The notes: generated by a model not told the origin, from the sequence alone. Shown: positions 24,975 to 33,752, counted from the first letter of the stretch. The stretch is DNA of 36,922 bases from an uncultured Lachnospiraceae bacterium (GCA_947363565.1 CANAPP010000029.1:1-36922), one strand, 5' to 3'. Numbers and translations are program-made.

Positions 24975-24991
24975 TATAAAACGTATTTTTA
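24975..24991 (+). promoter_or_regulatory. 17-bp operator of the kinase/polyol dehydrogenase promoter
   Basis: TATAAAACGTATTTTTA begins exactly 12 bases after the -10 box, the same offset as at 19104. It matches that site at 14 of 17 positions. Confidence 0.65.
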
Positions 24992-25024
24992 AAAATGGAA
25001 AAATCAAAAAACAGGAGAATGGCA

Positions 25025-26557
25025 ATGAACTATTTATTGGGAACAGACATTGGAACATCAGGAACTAAGACGATTATGATGGATACGAACGGAAAGCTGA
25101 TTTCCCAGGACCTTCAGGAATATGACGTGCTGACGCCAAAGCCGTTGTATGCGGAACAGTGGCCCGACGTATGGTATGAGGCGACAAAGACGTCTATCCG
25201 TAACTGTGTCGCGAAAGCGGCTGAGGCAGGAGTTGCAAAAGAGGATGTGAAAGGAATCGCTATCAGCGGCCTGTACGGCGGCTCCGGCATCCCGCTTGAT
25301 GAAGAGATGAAACCGGTCCGCCCGTGCATGATCTGGATGGACAGAAGGGCGGACGAGGAGACAAAGTGGGTGCTTGACAATATCGGGGAGGAGAAACTCC
25401 TTGAGATTACCCATAACGGCGCAGACCCCTATTACGGGTACACGAAGATTCTCTGGATGAAGAACCATGAGCCGGAGAACTGGGCGAAGACAAAGCTCTT
25501 CCTCCCTCCCAACGATTATGTGATATACAGATTGACGGGTGAGATTGCAATCGACTATTCGTCGGCGGGGAATATCGGGGGCATCTTTGATATGAACAGG
25601 CGCGAATGGTCAAAAGAACTTCTTGAGGCTATGGGAATCCCGGTGTCCATGATGCCGCAGCGGATTGTGGAGTCTACCGACGTGGTAGGCGGGATGACAA
25701 AAGAAAGCGCAGAAGACTTAGGATTATGGGAAGGAATCCCGGTCATCGCCAGCGGGATTGACTGCGGGGCTGCCAATATCGGGCTTGGCGTATTCGAATC
25801 CGGCGTGTATGCGGCGGCTATCGGGACTTCCATGTGCGGAGCGCTGATTTCCGACAAGCCGGTAAACGGCAAAGGCTTAATCGTGTGGCCTTATTTGTAT
25901 GACGCTAAAAATCTTTCCTACTACTTTGCGGGCGGCAACACGGCAGGGGCAATCGTAAAGTGGTTCCGGAATACGCTGTGCCAGTGGGAGATTGAGAACC
26001 AGAAGAACGGCGGGCCGAGCATGTACGACGTGCTGAACGGACAGGCGGAAAAGATTCCGGCGGGCAGCGAGGGGCTTGTAGTCCTTCCGTATTTCATGGG
26101 GGAGAGGAGCCCGGTGTGGGATTCCGACGCGAAAGGAACCATCGTGGGGCTTTCCCTGGCGCACACAAAAGGGCATCTGTACCGGGCATTCCTTGAGGCG
26201 GTTGCCTATTGCCTCAGAGATGCCATGGAGGCTACGGGGGAAGACTTGGGAGAATATATCCTCATTGCCGGAGGCGTCACAAAGTCAAAAGTATGGAGGC
26301 AGATATTTGCGGATGTGACAGGATATCCGGTCGTATGCCCCATCTACGACGTGGAGGCCAATATGGGAGACGTCATGCTGGCGGGAATCGGAACCGGGCT
26401 TTTGACCTACGAAGAAGTGAAAAAATGGCAGGTGCTGGACGACAAGATTATGCCGGATAAAGAGAATCATGAGAAATACAACGAGTATTTCCGGCTGTAC
26501 AAGAGCATCTATAATCATCTGAAAGAGGATATGAAGGACCTGACAAAGGCGCGCTGA
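25025..26557 (+). CDS. FGGY-family carbohydrate kinase (xylulokinase-like)
   Basis: This is an ATP-dependent sugar kinase of 510 residues. The N-terminal phosphate motif is GTDIGTSGTK (6-15), and the likely catalytic base is Asp246 in 'ASGIDCGAANIG'. The ATP-site region 'AIGTSMCGALIS' and the C-terminal 'IAGGVTKSKVWRQIFADVTG' are typical of FGGY kinases. I choose the ATG at 25025, 6 bases after AGGAGA (25013-25018); upstream in-frame ATGs (24995, 25019) have no suitable site. It is the first gene of a two-gene operon with a mannitol-dehydrogenase-family gene, the same pairing as the D-arabitol genes dalK-dalD of enterobacteria. A ketose formed by that dehydrogenase is the likely substrate (inference). 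Confidence 0.9.
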   Translation: MNYLLGTDIGTSGTKTIMMDTNGKLISQDLQEYDVLTPKPLYAEQWPDVWYEATKTSIRNCVAKAAEAGVAKEDVKGIAISGLYGGSGIPLDEEMKPVRPCMIWMDRRADEETKWVLDNIGEEKLLEITHNGADPYYGYTKILWMKNHEPENWAKTKLFLPPNDYVIYRLTGEIAIDYSSAGNIGGIFDMNRREWSKELLEAMGIPVSMMPQRIVESTDVVGGMTKESAEDLGLWEGIPVIASGIDCGAANIGLGVFESGVYAAAIGTSMCGALISDKPVNGKGLIVWPYLYDAKNLSYYFAGGNTAGAIVKWFRNTLCQWEIENQKNGGPSMYDVLNGQAEKIPAGSEGLVVLPYFMGERSPVWDSDAKGTIVGLSLAHTKGHLYRAFLEAVAYCLRDAMEATGEDLGEYILIAGGVTKSKVWRQIFADVTGYPVVCPIYDVEANMGDVMLAGIGTGLLTYEEVKKWQVLDDKIMPDKENHEKYNEYFRLYKSIYNHLKEDMKDLTKAR

Positions 26558-26601
26558 TTTTTCGGTAACAAAGACCACAGTCGATATAAAGGAGATAGAT
26601 G

Positions 26602-28212
26602 ATGAAATTAACAATAAGCGGACTGAAAGAACAGGAAAGTTGGGAAAAAGCGGGAATCAAGCTCCCGGGCTATGACGTGGAGGCTGCAGCGAAGGCAGCA
26701 AAGGAGAATCCGAGATGGGTACATTTCGGAATCGGCAATATCTTCCGTATCTTCCTCGGCGGGATTGCGGATACGTTGCTGGAAGAGGGCGAGATGGACT
26801 GCGGGATTACCTGTGTGGAGTCTTTTGACTATGATGTGGTAGATAAGATCTACGACCCCTATGATAACCTGGTGCTGAGCGTAATCCTCAACAGCGACGG
26901 CACACAGGAGAAAAGGGTGCTCGGTTCTCTTTCCGAGGCGCTGAAAGCCCAGAGCTGCGACGGGGCGGCCTGGGAACGCCTGAAAGAAATCTTTTCGTCG
27001 GAAAGCCTTCAGATGGTGTCCTTTACCATTACGGAAAAAGGGTATGCCTTAAAGAAAGCAGACGGAACGTTTTTCGGATTCATAGAAAAGGATATCGAGG
27101 AAGGGCCGGAGAAGGCGACCAGCGCTATGGCCATTGTCACGGCTATGCTTTTCGAGCGTTACCGTAAGAACAAAGCTCCCCTTGCCCTGGTGTCTATGGA
27201 CAACTGCTCCCAGAACGGGAAACTGCTTGGCGAGTCTGTGCTTACTATGGCCAGAGAGTGGGAAAAGAACGGCTTTGTGGATGAAGGCTTTGTATCTTAT
27301 GTAAGCGATAAGGCAAAGATATCTTTCCCGTGGACGATGATCGATAAGATTACGCCGAGGCCCAGCGAGAAAATCGCGGACGCTTTAGAGGCATCGGGCG
27401 TGGAGGACATGCAGCCGGTGATCACTTCCAAGAGGACGTACATCGCGCCTTTTGTAAATGCGGAAGGGCCGCAGTACCTTGTCATTGAAGACGACTTCCC
27501 CAACGGGCGTCCGGCTCTGGAAAAAGCGGGCGTGTATATGACGGACCGCGACACGGTGAATAAGTCCGAGAGGATGAAAGTGACTGTGTGCTTAAATCCT
27601 ATCCACACCGCGCTGGGCCCATACGGATGCGTGCTTGGGTATGACCTCTTCTCGGATGAGATGAAAGATGCGGATATGTTAAAGTTAGGAAATCTTGTAG
27701 GCTACGGGGAAGGGATGGAGGTCGTGCCGGATCCGGTCATCCTCTCTCCGAAGAAATTCCTCGATGAGCTGATGCAGGACAGATTCCCGAACCCGTATCT
27801 TGGGGATACATGCCTGAGGCTTTGTACGGATTCCTCCCAGGGCCTTGGCGTGCGTTTTGGAGTTACGGTAAAGGCTTATGTGGAAAAGTACGGGGATGCA
27901 AAAAAGCTTATAGGAATCCCTCTGGCGATTGCAGGATGGCTCAGATACCTTCTCGGGGTTGACGATAAAGGCGGAACCTACGAGCTTGCGCCGGATCCGA
28001 TGGCGAAAGAGATGCAGGAGAGGCTTGCCGATATCGTGATCGGAGACCCGTCAAGCCTTACGGACCAGCTTAAGTGGATTCTCTCCAATGAGAATGTATT
28101 TTTCATAAATCTTTATGAGGCTGGAATCGGAGAGCTGATTGAAGAGATATTCAGGGAAGAGATTAAAGGGCCGGGGGCTGTACGGGCAACGGTTCAAAAA
28201 TATCTCGGGTAA
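26602..28212 (+). CDS. Mannitol dehydrogenase-family polyol/sugar-acid oxidoreductase
   Basis: This is a long-chain polyol-specific dehydrogenase of the MtlK/UxuB/DalD family (536 residues), metal-free and NAD(P)-dependent. The N-terminal nucleotide region has 'WVHFGIGNIFRIFLGG'. The middle has 'SMDNCSQNG' and 'FPWTMIDKITPRP'. The catalytic cluster is K326-x5-N332-x2-H335 in 'KVTVCLNPIHTALGPYG'. Two ATGs are adjacent; 26602 has the better spacing from AAGGAG, and 26599 would add one residue. It follows the FGGY kinase by 44 bases and ends with a perfect hairpin. It would turn a hexitol or pentitol into a ketose, or reduce a keto sugar acid; which one is not decidable from sequence. Confidence 0.9.
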   Translation: MKLTISGLKEQESWEKAGIKLPGYDVEAAAKAAKENPRWVHFGIGNIFRIFLGGIADTLLEEGEMDCGITCVESFDYDVVDKIYDPYDNLVLSVILNSDGTQEKRVLGSLSEALKAQSCDGAAWERLKEIFSSESLQMVSFTITEKGYALKKADGTFFGFIEKDIEEGPEKATSAMAIVTAMLFERYRKNKAPLALVSMDNCSQNGKLLGESVLTMAREWEKNGFVDEGFVSYVSDKAKISFPWTMIDKITPRPSEKIADALEASGVEDMQPVITSKRTYIAPFVNAEGPQYLVIEDDFPNGRPALEKAGVYMTDRDTVNKSERMKVTVCLNPIHTALGPYGCVLGYDLFSDEMKDADMLKLGNLVGYGEGMEVVPDPVILSPKKFLDELMQDRFPNPYLGDTCLRLCTDSSQGLGVRFGVTVKAYVEKYGDAKKLIGIPLAIAGWLRYLLGVDDKGGTYELAPDPMAKEMQERLADIVIGDPSSLTDQLKWILSNENVFFINLYEAGIGELIEEIFREEIKGPGAVRATVQKYLG

Positions 28213-28216
28213 ATTT

Positions 28217-28249
28217 CAGGACACAGCCTGTCTGGCAGGCTGTGTCCTG
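28217..28249 (+). terminator. Perfect 14-bp hairpin after the polyol dehydrogenase gene
   Basis: CAGGACACAGCCTG (28217-28230) pairs exactly with CAGGCTGTGTCCTG (28236-28249), loop 5. The following sequence is only weakly T-rich (CTATTGTT), so termination may be partial. Confidence 0.75.
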
Positions 28250-28298
28250 CTATTGTTAAGAAAAAGACGAAAACCACATAAAAACAATAAAATAATAG

Positions 28299-28327
28299 TT
28301 GATTTATGTTGGTATGTATGATAATAT
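28299..28327 (+). promoter_or_regulatory. Probable promoter of the rhaB-gatZ block
   Basis: TTGATT (28299-28304), a 17-bp spacer and TAATAT (28322-28327), with an overlapping TATAAT at 28325-28330 (spacer 20). The 17-bp operator is absent here, so this block is probably regulated separately, plausibly by the DeoR protein it encodes. Confidence 0.55.
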
Positions 28328-28403
28328 AATTTTAAAACAAAGAAAAACAACAATGAAATACAATAAAAACAACATGGTTAGTTGTCGGGAAAGGGGCAGG
28401 AAG

Positions 28404-29819
28404 GTGAAAGGATATTATCTGGCGGTGGATATCGGTGCATCCAGCGGGCGGCATATGCTGGCGCATATGGAAGACGGCCGTCTGTGCCTTGAGGAGGTTT
28501 ACCGTTTCCAGAATGGGATGAAGGAGATTGACGGAGCGCTCTGCTGGGATTTTGACAGGCTGTTTTCGGAGATTAAGCAGGGGATGAGACGGTGCGGCGA
28601 GCTTGGAAAGGTTCCGGTGTCTATGGGAGTAGACACCTGGGGTGTGGATTTTGTTCTGCTTGATAAGGAAGACCATGTCTTAGGCCCGTGCGTCGGCTAC
28701 CGGGATAAGAGAACGAGAGGGATGGACAAGAAGGTGGAGGCGGTCATCTCACAGGAGATGCTCTATAAGCGGACCGGCATACAAAAGCAGGTCTACAACA
28801 CCATCTACCAGCTCCAGGCAATCAAAGAGGAGCATCCGGAGTATCTGAGGGCGGCAGAGACCCTTCTTATGACGCCGGATTATTTCCACTTCCTCCTGAC
28901 CGGGGCAAAATGCGCGGAATATACTATTGCGACTACGGGGCAGTTGGTGAACGCCGTGACCAACGACTGGGATACGGAACTTCTTGACATGCTGGGATTC
29001 CCAAAGAAAATCTTTCAGGAGATATCCATGCCGGGAACCCTGGCGGGGCATCTTGCCGAGGAGGTGCGGCGGGAAGTGGGATTTGACTGCAAGGTCGTGC
29101 TGCCGGCGTCTCACGATACAGGCTCGGCGGTGCTGGCGGTTCCGGCAGGAGAGGAAGATGTCCTCTATATCAGCTCCGGCACATGGTCGCTTATGGGAGT
29201 GGAGAGAGATGCGCCGGACTGCTCCGAAAAGAGCATGAGGTCTGGCTTTACCAATGAAGGGGGCTATGCTCACAGGTACAGATACTTGAGAAACATTATG
29301 GGGCTTTGGATGATACAGTCCGTAAGAAAAGAGTTGGCGCCGGAACTTGGCTACGCACAGATCTGCAAAGAGGCGGCGGGGGCAAAGATCCGTTCTTTGG
29401 TGGACTGCAACGACGACAGCTTTCTCGCGCCGGAGAGCATGACGGAGGCGGTGCAGGACTTTTGCAGGAAGAGCGCACAGCAGGTTCCGGAGACTCTGGC
29501 GGAGCTTGCGGCGGTCATCTATCACAGCCTTGCGAGGTGCTATGCGGATACGCTTGGGTTCATGGAAGAGATGACGGGAAAACATTACGGCACCATCTAT
29601 GTAGTGGGCGGCGGCTCCAGCGCGGATTATCTGAATGAGCTGACGGCTGTCTATACGGGGAGAAAGGTGTCGGCGGGCCCTGCCGAGGCTACTGCCATCG
29701 GAAACATCGCGGTGCAGATGTTAGGCGATGGAGTGTTTGAGGATTTGGCGCAGGCAAGGAGATGCATCCGGGAGTCCTTTGGCATAAAACAATATAATCC
29801 GGACGGAAGAAAAGTGTGA
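28404..29819 (+). CDS. rhaB: Rhamnulokinase-like FGGY kinase
   Basis: This is an FGGY kinase of 471 residues, of the RhaB type that phosphorylates a ketose at C1. The start motif is AVDIGASSGRHML, then 'WDFDRLF', 'GVDTWGVDFVLL' and 'PASHDTGSAV', with Asp238 as the probable catalytic base (one place from Asp237 of E. coli RhaB). 'YISSGTWSLMG' and 'VVGGGSSADYLN' complete the ATP site. The start is a GTG at 28404 with AGGGG at 28392-28396; upstream ATGs (28353, 28374) lack ribosome sites. It is the first gene of a long block, followed by a ketose-1-phosphate aldolase. No rhamnose isomerase gene is present, so the real substrate may be another ketose such as L-fuculose, D-ribulose or L-tagatose. 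Confidence 0.85.
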   Translation: MKGYYLAVDIGASSGRHMLAHMEDGRLCLEEVYRFQNGMKEIDGALCWDFDRLFSEIKQGMRRCGELGKVPVSMGVDTWGVDFVLLDKEDHVLGPCVGYRDKRTRGMDKKVEAVISQEMLYKRTGIQKQVYNTIYQLQAIKEEHPEYLRAAETLLMTPDYFHFLLTGAKCAEYTIATTGQLVNAVTNDWDTELLDMLGFPKKIFQEISMPGTLAGHLAEEVRREVGFDCKVVLPASHDTGSAVLAVPAGEEDVLYISSGTWSLMGVERDAPDCSEKSMRSGFTNEGGYAHRYRYLRNIMGLWMIQSVRKELAPELGYAQICKEAAGAKIRSLVDCNDDSFLAPESMTEAVQDFCRKSAQQVPETLAELAAVIYHSLARCYADTLGFMEEMTGKHYGTIYVVGGGSSADYLNELTAVYTGRKVSAGPAEATAIGNIAVQMLGDGVFEDLAQARRCIRESFGIKQYNPDGRKV

Positions 29820-29839
29820 CAAGGGAAAAGTGTGACAAG
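29809..29839 (+). repeat. 15-bp tandem duplication across the rhaB stop codon
   Basis: GAAAAGTGTGACAAG occurs at 29809-29823 and again at 29825-29839. The first copy contains the rhaB stop (TGA 29817-29819). It looks like a recent replication-slippage duplication in the gap before the aldolase gene. Confidence 0.8.
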
Positions 29840-29867
29840 AGAAGAGAGCGTAAAAGGAGAATTGCAG

Positions 29868-30539
29868 ATGAAAACAGAGTATGAAATAAAAGAAGAGATG
29901 TGCGAGATTGGCAGGAGGGTCTATAACCGGGGGATGGTGGCGGCGAATGACGGTAATTTTTCCGTAAAGCTCAGTGAGGATGAATTCTTCTGCACCCCCA
30001 CAGGGGTCAGCAAGGGTTTCATGACGCCGGACTATATCTGCAGGGTGGACGGCATGGGAAACGTGCTGGAGGCGAATGAAGGATTCCGTCCTTCCTCCGA
30101 GGTAAAGATGCATATGAGAGTGTATAAGGAGCGCCCGGACGTGGGGGCGGTGGTACATGCACACCCGATGTACGCCACGACCTTTGCGATTGCAGGTATC
30201 CCGCTTATGGAGCCTATCATGCCGGAGGCGGTAATCGCGCTGGGGGGCGTTCCCCTTGCGAAGTACGGAACCCCTTCTACCGCGGAAGTTCCGGACTCCA
30301 TCATGCCGTACCTTCAGCAGTATGATTCGGTATTGCTTGAGAACCACGGCGCCCTTACCTATTCCGACACGCTGCTGAACGCGTACCACAAGATGGAATC
30401 GCTGGAGTTTTATGCCCGTCTTATGTACCAGGCAAAGATGCTGGGCGGCCCGCAGATTTTAGATGAAAAAAGGGTGGAAGAATTGTATGAGATCAGAAGG
30501 AATATGGGATTGCCCGGAAAGCATCCGGCAAACCCGTAG
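29868..30539 (+). CDS. Class II aldolase, L-fuculose-1-phosphate type
   Basis: This zinc-dependent aldolase cleaves a ketose-1-phosphate to dihydroxyacetone phosphate and an aldehyde. The 223-residue protein has the FucA/AraD family marks: 'AANDGNFSVKL' near 25-35, 'TPTGVSKG' (43-50), catalytic Glu78 in 'PSSEVKMH', and zinc ligands His97, His99 and His160 ('VVHAHP', 'LENHGA'). The ATG at 29868 has AAGGAGA at 29854-29860; an earlier GTG at 29832 lacks one. It follows the rhamnulokinase-like gene, so the two most likely act in sequence. Fuculose-1-phosphate and rhamnulose-1-phosphate specificity cannot be separated by eye, though the length is nearer FucA. Confidence 0.88.
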   Translation: MKTEYEIKEEMCEIGRRVYNRGMVAANDGNFSVKLSEDEFFCTPTGVSKGFMTPDYICRVDGMGNVLEANEGFRPSSEVKMHMRVYKERPDVGAVVHAHPMYATTFAIAGIPLMEPIMPEAVIALGGVPLAKYGTPSTAEVPDSIMPYLQQYDSVLLENHGALTYSDTLLNAYHKMESLEFYARLMYQAKMLGGPQILDEKRVEELYEIRRNMGLPGKHPANP

Positions 30540-30566
30540 GCGGCAGGTGCGGACAGGAGGTGTGAG

Positions 30567-31346
30567 ATGTTAGCGATAGAGAGGCGGAACGAGATTTTAG
30601 AAAAGCTGCAGAGTGAAAAGAGAGTTGTGGTCAGCGAGCTCAGCCAGCATTACGGGGTTTCGGAGGAAACAATCCGCAGAGACTTAGAAAAGCTTGAGAA
30701 TGACGGCCTTGTGATTAAGAGCTACGGGGGCGCCGTGTTGAATGAACACAGTATTTTTGACCTTCCTTTCAACATACGAAAAAACCAGATGATCGTGGAA
30801 AAGCAGAGGATTGCCGAGCTTACGGATGAACTGGTGAGAGACGGGGAGGCGGTGATGCTTGACGCCAGCTCCACGGCAGCTTACATAGCAAGGGGCTTAA
30901 GAAAAAAGAAAAAGCTGACGGTCATTACAAACTCTGTAGAGATCATTATCGAGCTGTTTGATGTTCCGGAATGGAACGTAATCTCCACGGGGGGCGTGTC
31001 GAGGGAGCGCTCTTTTGGGCTGGTAGGGCCCCGGACTAATCAGATGATCAGTTATTACCATGTAGACAAAGCATTTATTTCCTGCAAAGGGCTGACGATG
31101 GAGACGGGCCTTACGGATTCCGACGAACAGGATGCGGACAGCAAGAGGGCGATGCTAAGAGCCGCGAATGAAAGGATTCTTGTAGTTGACAGCTCGAAGT
31201 TCGGCAAGTCGGCTTTCACAAGGATCACTGGCCTTGACGATATCAATAAAGTGGTGACGGACAGGAAACCTTCGGCGCAGTGGATGAAAGAGTTTGAGCG
31301 TTTAGGGATTGAGTGTATTTACCCTGACAGAAAAAATAAAAATTAA
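30567..31346 (+). CDS. DeoR-family transcriptional regulator
   Basis: This is a DNA-binding repressor or activator of 259 residues. Residues ~1-57 carry the DeoR helix-turn-helix ('VVSELSQHYGVSEETIRRDLEKL'-like), followed by 'SYGGAVL'. Residues ~75-235 form the DeoR C-terminal sensor, a ribose-phosphate-isomerase-like fold with 'DASSTAAYIARGL', 'TVITNSVEI' and 'VDSSKFGKSAF'. Members usually sense phosphorylated sugars. AGGAGG at about 30556-30561 supports the ATG. It lies between the FucA-like and GatY-like aldolase genes with gaps of 27 and 18 bases, so it is part of the operon and probably controls it. Confidence 0.92.
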   Translation: MLAIERRNEILEKLQSEKRVVVSELSQHYGVSEETIRRDLEKLENDGLVIKSYGGAVLNEHSIFDLPFNIRKNQMIVEKQRIAELTDELVRDGEAVMLDASSTAAYIARGLRKKKKLTVITNSVEIIIELFDVPEWNVISTGGVSRERSFGLVGPRTNQMISYYHVDKAFISCKGLTMETGLTDSDEQDADSKRAMLRAANERILVVDSSKFGKSAFTRITGLDDINKVVTDRKPSAQWMKEFERLGIECIYPDRKNKN

Positions 31347-31364
31347 TATATAGGAGGTAGCGTT

Positions 31365-32216
31365 ATGCCATTAGTTACATCAACAAAAATGTTAAAGGAT
31401 GCACAGAAAGGAAACTATGCGGTGGGAGCGTTCAACGCGGAGAATATGGAGATGGTGAAAGCCATTATCCAGGCTGCGGAGGAATTAAAGGCTCCGGTGA
31501 TGATCCAGACCACGCCGTCTACCATTAAGTACGGAACGCTGGAGACGTATTTTGCGATGGTGTCCGCGGAGGCCAAGAAAGCGTCGGTCCCGGTATGCCT
31601 GCACCTTGACCACGGCAGCAGCTTTGAGCTGGCAGTCCAGGCCATGAAGGCAGGGTACACATCGGTTATGATTGACGGCTCCCATGAGGATTTCGAGGGG
31701 AATGTGGCTGTCTCTAAAAAAGTGGCGGATGTGGCAAATGCCCTTGGGATTCCGGTGGAGGCCGAGCTTGGGAAAGTGGGCGGAAAAGAGGACGACTTGG
31801 AGGCGGACGCGGACACGAACACAGACCCTGAGGAGGCAAGGGAATTTGTGGAGCGGACAGGCGTTACTTCTCTTGCGGTAGCCATCGGCACGGCGCACGG
31901 TTTCTATCACGGAACGCCGGTTCTCGACAAAGAGCGCGTGTCGGAGGTGAAAAGCTTAGTGAGCGTTCCGCTTGTACTTCACGGGGCATCCGGCTTAAGC
32001 GAGGAGGACGTAAGGGAGTGCGTGGAAAGAGGAATGTGCAAGGTGAACTTTGCGACGGAGCTCAGGGCTGCGTATACGGATGCATGTAAGAAACTCCTGA
32101 GCGAAAAGCCGGAGACATTTGACCCGAAGAAATTGGGCATTGTGGGAATGGAGGCAGTAAAGGAAATCGTTAAGAGCCGCATGGTCATGTGCGGATGCGA
32201 CGGAAAGGCTGAGTAA
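31365..32216 (+). CDS. gatY: Tagatose-1,6-bisphosphate aldolase, class II (GatY/KbaY type)
   Basis: This zinc aldolase cleaves D-tagatose-1,6-bisphosphate to dihydroxyacetone phosphate and glyceraldehyde-3-phosphate. It has 283 residues, like E. coli GatY (284). Family features are 'LHLDHGSS' (Asp82 catalytic, His83 zinc), Glu134 in 'VEAELGKVGGKEDD', His178 in 'AIGTAHG', His206 in 'LVLHGASGLS' and 'CKVNFATELR'. The C-terminal 'CGCDGKAE' resembles that of GatY. Fructose-bisphosphate aldolase is the main alternative, but GatD and GatZ homologues in the same operon favour the tagatose role. AGGAGG precedes the ATG. Confidence 0.87.
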   Translation: MPLVTSTKMLKDAQKGNYAVGAFNAENMEMVKAIIQAAEELKAPVMIQTTPSTIKYGTLETYFAMVSAEAKKASVPVCLHLDHGSSFELAVQAMKAGYTSVMIDGSHEDFEGNVAVSKKVADVANALGIPVEAELGKVGGKEDDLEADADTNTDPEEAREFVERTGVTSLAVAIGTAHGFYHGTPVLDKERVSEVKSLVSVPLVLHGASGLSEEDVRECVERGMCKVNFATELRAAYTDACKKLLSEKPETFDPKKLGIVGMEAVKEIVKSRMVMCGCDGKAE

Positions 32217-32232
32217 CCGGCGGGAGGTTTCG

Positions 32233-33747
32233 ATGAGACAGTATTTATTAGGGATTGATATAGGTACAAGCGCCTGCAAGGTCGCCGTATTTGAGGAGAA
32301 CGGAACAGTGGCCGCAAGCGGCAGCGGCGGCTATCCGGTGTACTATCCGAAAGCAGGATGGGCGGAGCAGAATCCGGACGAGTGGTGGGCGGCAGTGTGC
32401 AGGGCGGTGCGTGAAACGCTGGAAAAAGGAAAGATAAAGCCGGAGGAAATCGCCGGCGTGGGGATTGACGGGCAGAGCTGGTCTGCAATCCCTATGGATA
32501 AGGACGGAAATGTCCTTGCCAACACGCCCATCTGGATGGATACGAGAGCGGCGGATATCTGCAGGGAAGTGGGAGAGAAGGTGGGGGAGGAGCGCATCTT
32601 CGAGGTGTGCGGCAATCCCTTCACCCCTTCCTACACAACGCCGAAGATTCTCTGGTATAAAAGGAATCTGCCGGAAGTATACGCCCATACTTATAAGATA
32701 CTCCAGTCCAACAGCTATATCGCATACAGGCTGACGGGCGAATTTACCCAGGAGTTGTCGCAAGGGTACGGCCTTCACTGCTTTGATATGAGGAAAGGTG
32801 TCTGGGACATGGACATGTGCAGGGAGCTTGGCGTAGAGCCGGGAGTTCTGCCGGATATTGTTCCCTGCCATCAGGTAGTCGGCAAGGTGACGAAAAAAGC
32901 GGCGGCGGAGTGCGGCCTTGTAAAAGGCACTCCGGTTGTGGCGGGAGCTTTGGACGCGGCTTGCGGAACCCTCGGGGCAGGCGTGGTGCATCCGGGAGAG
33001 ACCCAGGAGCAGGGCGGGCAGGCCGGCGGGATGAGCATCTGCCTTGACACCTACAAGGCGGACCCGAGGCTCATCTTAAGTTTCCATGCAGTGCCGGGGC
33101 AGTGGATTCTCCAGGGAGGAACCGTAGGCGGCGGCGGAGTGATGCGGTGGCTGGAAAAGGAGTTTGCCGACTATGAGAGGATAAAGGGAAAAGAGCTTGG
33201 CGTAAGCTCTCTGGAGCTTTTCAATGAGATTGCCGGGAAGACGGCGCCGGGAAGTGACGGCATGGTATTTTTGCCCTATATGTCCGGGGAGCGCACACCC
33301 ATCTGGGACCCGGACGCCAAGGGGGTGTATTACGGGCTTGACTTCAGCAAGACGAAAGGGCATTTTGTGCGGGCGGCTATGGAGGGCGTGGCATTGTCCT
33401 TAAGGCACAATATCGAGGTTGCCGAGGAGGCAGGAGCGGCGGCGAGGGAGCTTAGGGCTATGGGCGGCTCGGCAAATTCCCTCCTCTGGACGCAGATTAA
33501 GGCGGACGTGACCGGAAAAAGAATCGTCGTTCCGTCGTCCGATACGGCTACCACGCTGGGCGCCGTGATTCTGGCGGGCGTAGGCGTGGGAATGTACAAT
33601 GACTTTGAGGAGGCGGTAAAAAAGACCGTGGTGATCAAGCGTCAGCACGAGCCGAATCCGGCAAATAAAAAGGTGTATGACGAAAATTATGAGATTTATC
33701 TTCAGTTGTATGAGAACTTAAAAGCAGTCATGGGAAGAAAGAGGTAA
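32233..33747 (+). CDS. FGGY-family carbohydrate kinase (xylulokinase-like, possible polyol kinase)
   Basis: This is an ATP-dependent kinase of 504 residues. It has GIDIGTSACKVAVF (7-20), 'GVGIDGQSWSAIPMD', 'IWMDTRA', the catalytic Asp241 in 'AGALDAACGTLGAG', 'LPYMSGERTPIWD' and 'AMGGSANSLLWTQIKADV'. Sequence type suggests a xylulokinase. Position suggests more: it ends only five bases before gatD and is flanked by gatY and gatZ. GatD homologues oxidise galactitol-1-phosphate, normally made by a PTS that is absent here. This kinase could make that phosphate from free galactitol (inference), or could phosphorylate a ketose. GGGAGG supports the ATG. Confidence 0.88.
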   Translation: MRQYLLGIDIGTSACKVAVFEENGTVAASGSGGYPVYYPKAGWAEQNPDEWWAAVCRAVRETLEKGKIKPEEIAGVGIDGQSWSAIPMDKDGNVLANTPIWMDTRAADICREVGEKVGEERIFEVCGNPFTPSYTTPKILWYKRNLPEVYAHTYKILQSNSYIAYRLTGEFTQELSQGYGLHCFDMRKGVWDMDMCRELGVEPGVLPDIVPCHQVVGKVTKKAAAECGLVKGTPVVAGALDAACGTLGAGVVHPGETQEQGGQAGGMSICLDTYKADPRLILSFHAVPGQWILQGGTVGGGGVMRWLEKEFADYERIKGKELGVSSLELFNEIAGKTAPGSDGMVFLPYMSGERTPIWDPDAKGVYYGLDFSKTKGHFVRAAMEGVALSLRHNIEVAEEAGAAARELRAMGGSANSLLWTQIKADVTGKRIVVPSSDTATTLGAVILAGVGVGMYNDFEEAVKKTVVIKRQHEPNPANKKVYDENYEIYLQLYENLKAVMGRKR

Positions 33748-33752
33748 GGAAA

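Noticed and set aside
28749-29585. A 278-codon minus-strand frame opposite rhaB
   Set aside because: It has a composition rich in His, Arg and Cys, as expected of an antisense shadow, and no recognisable domain.
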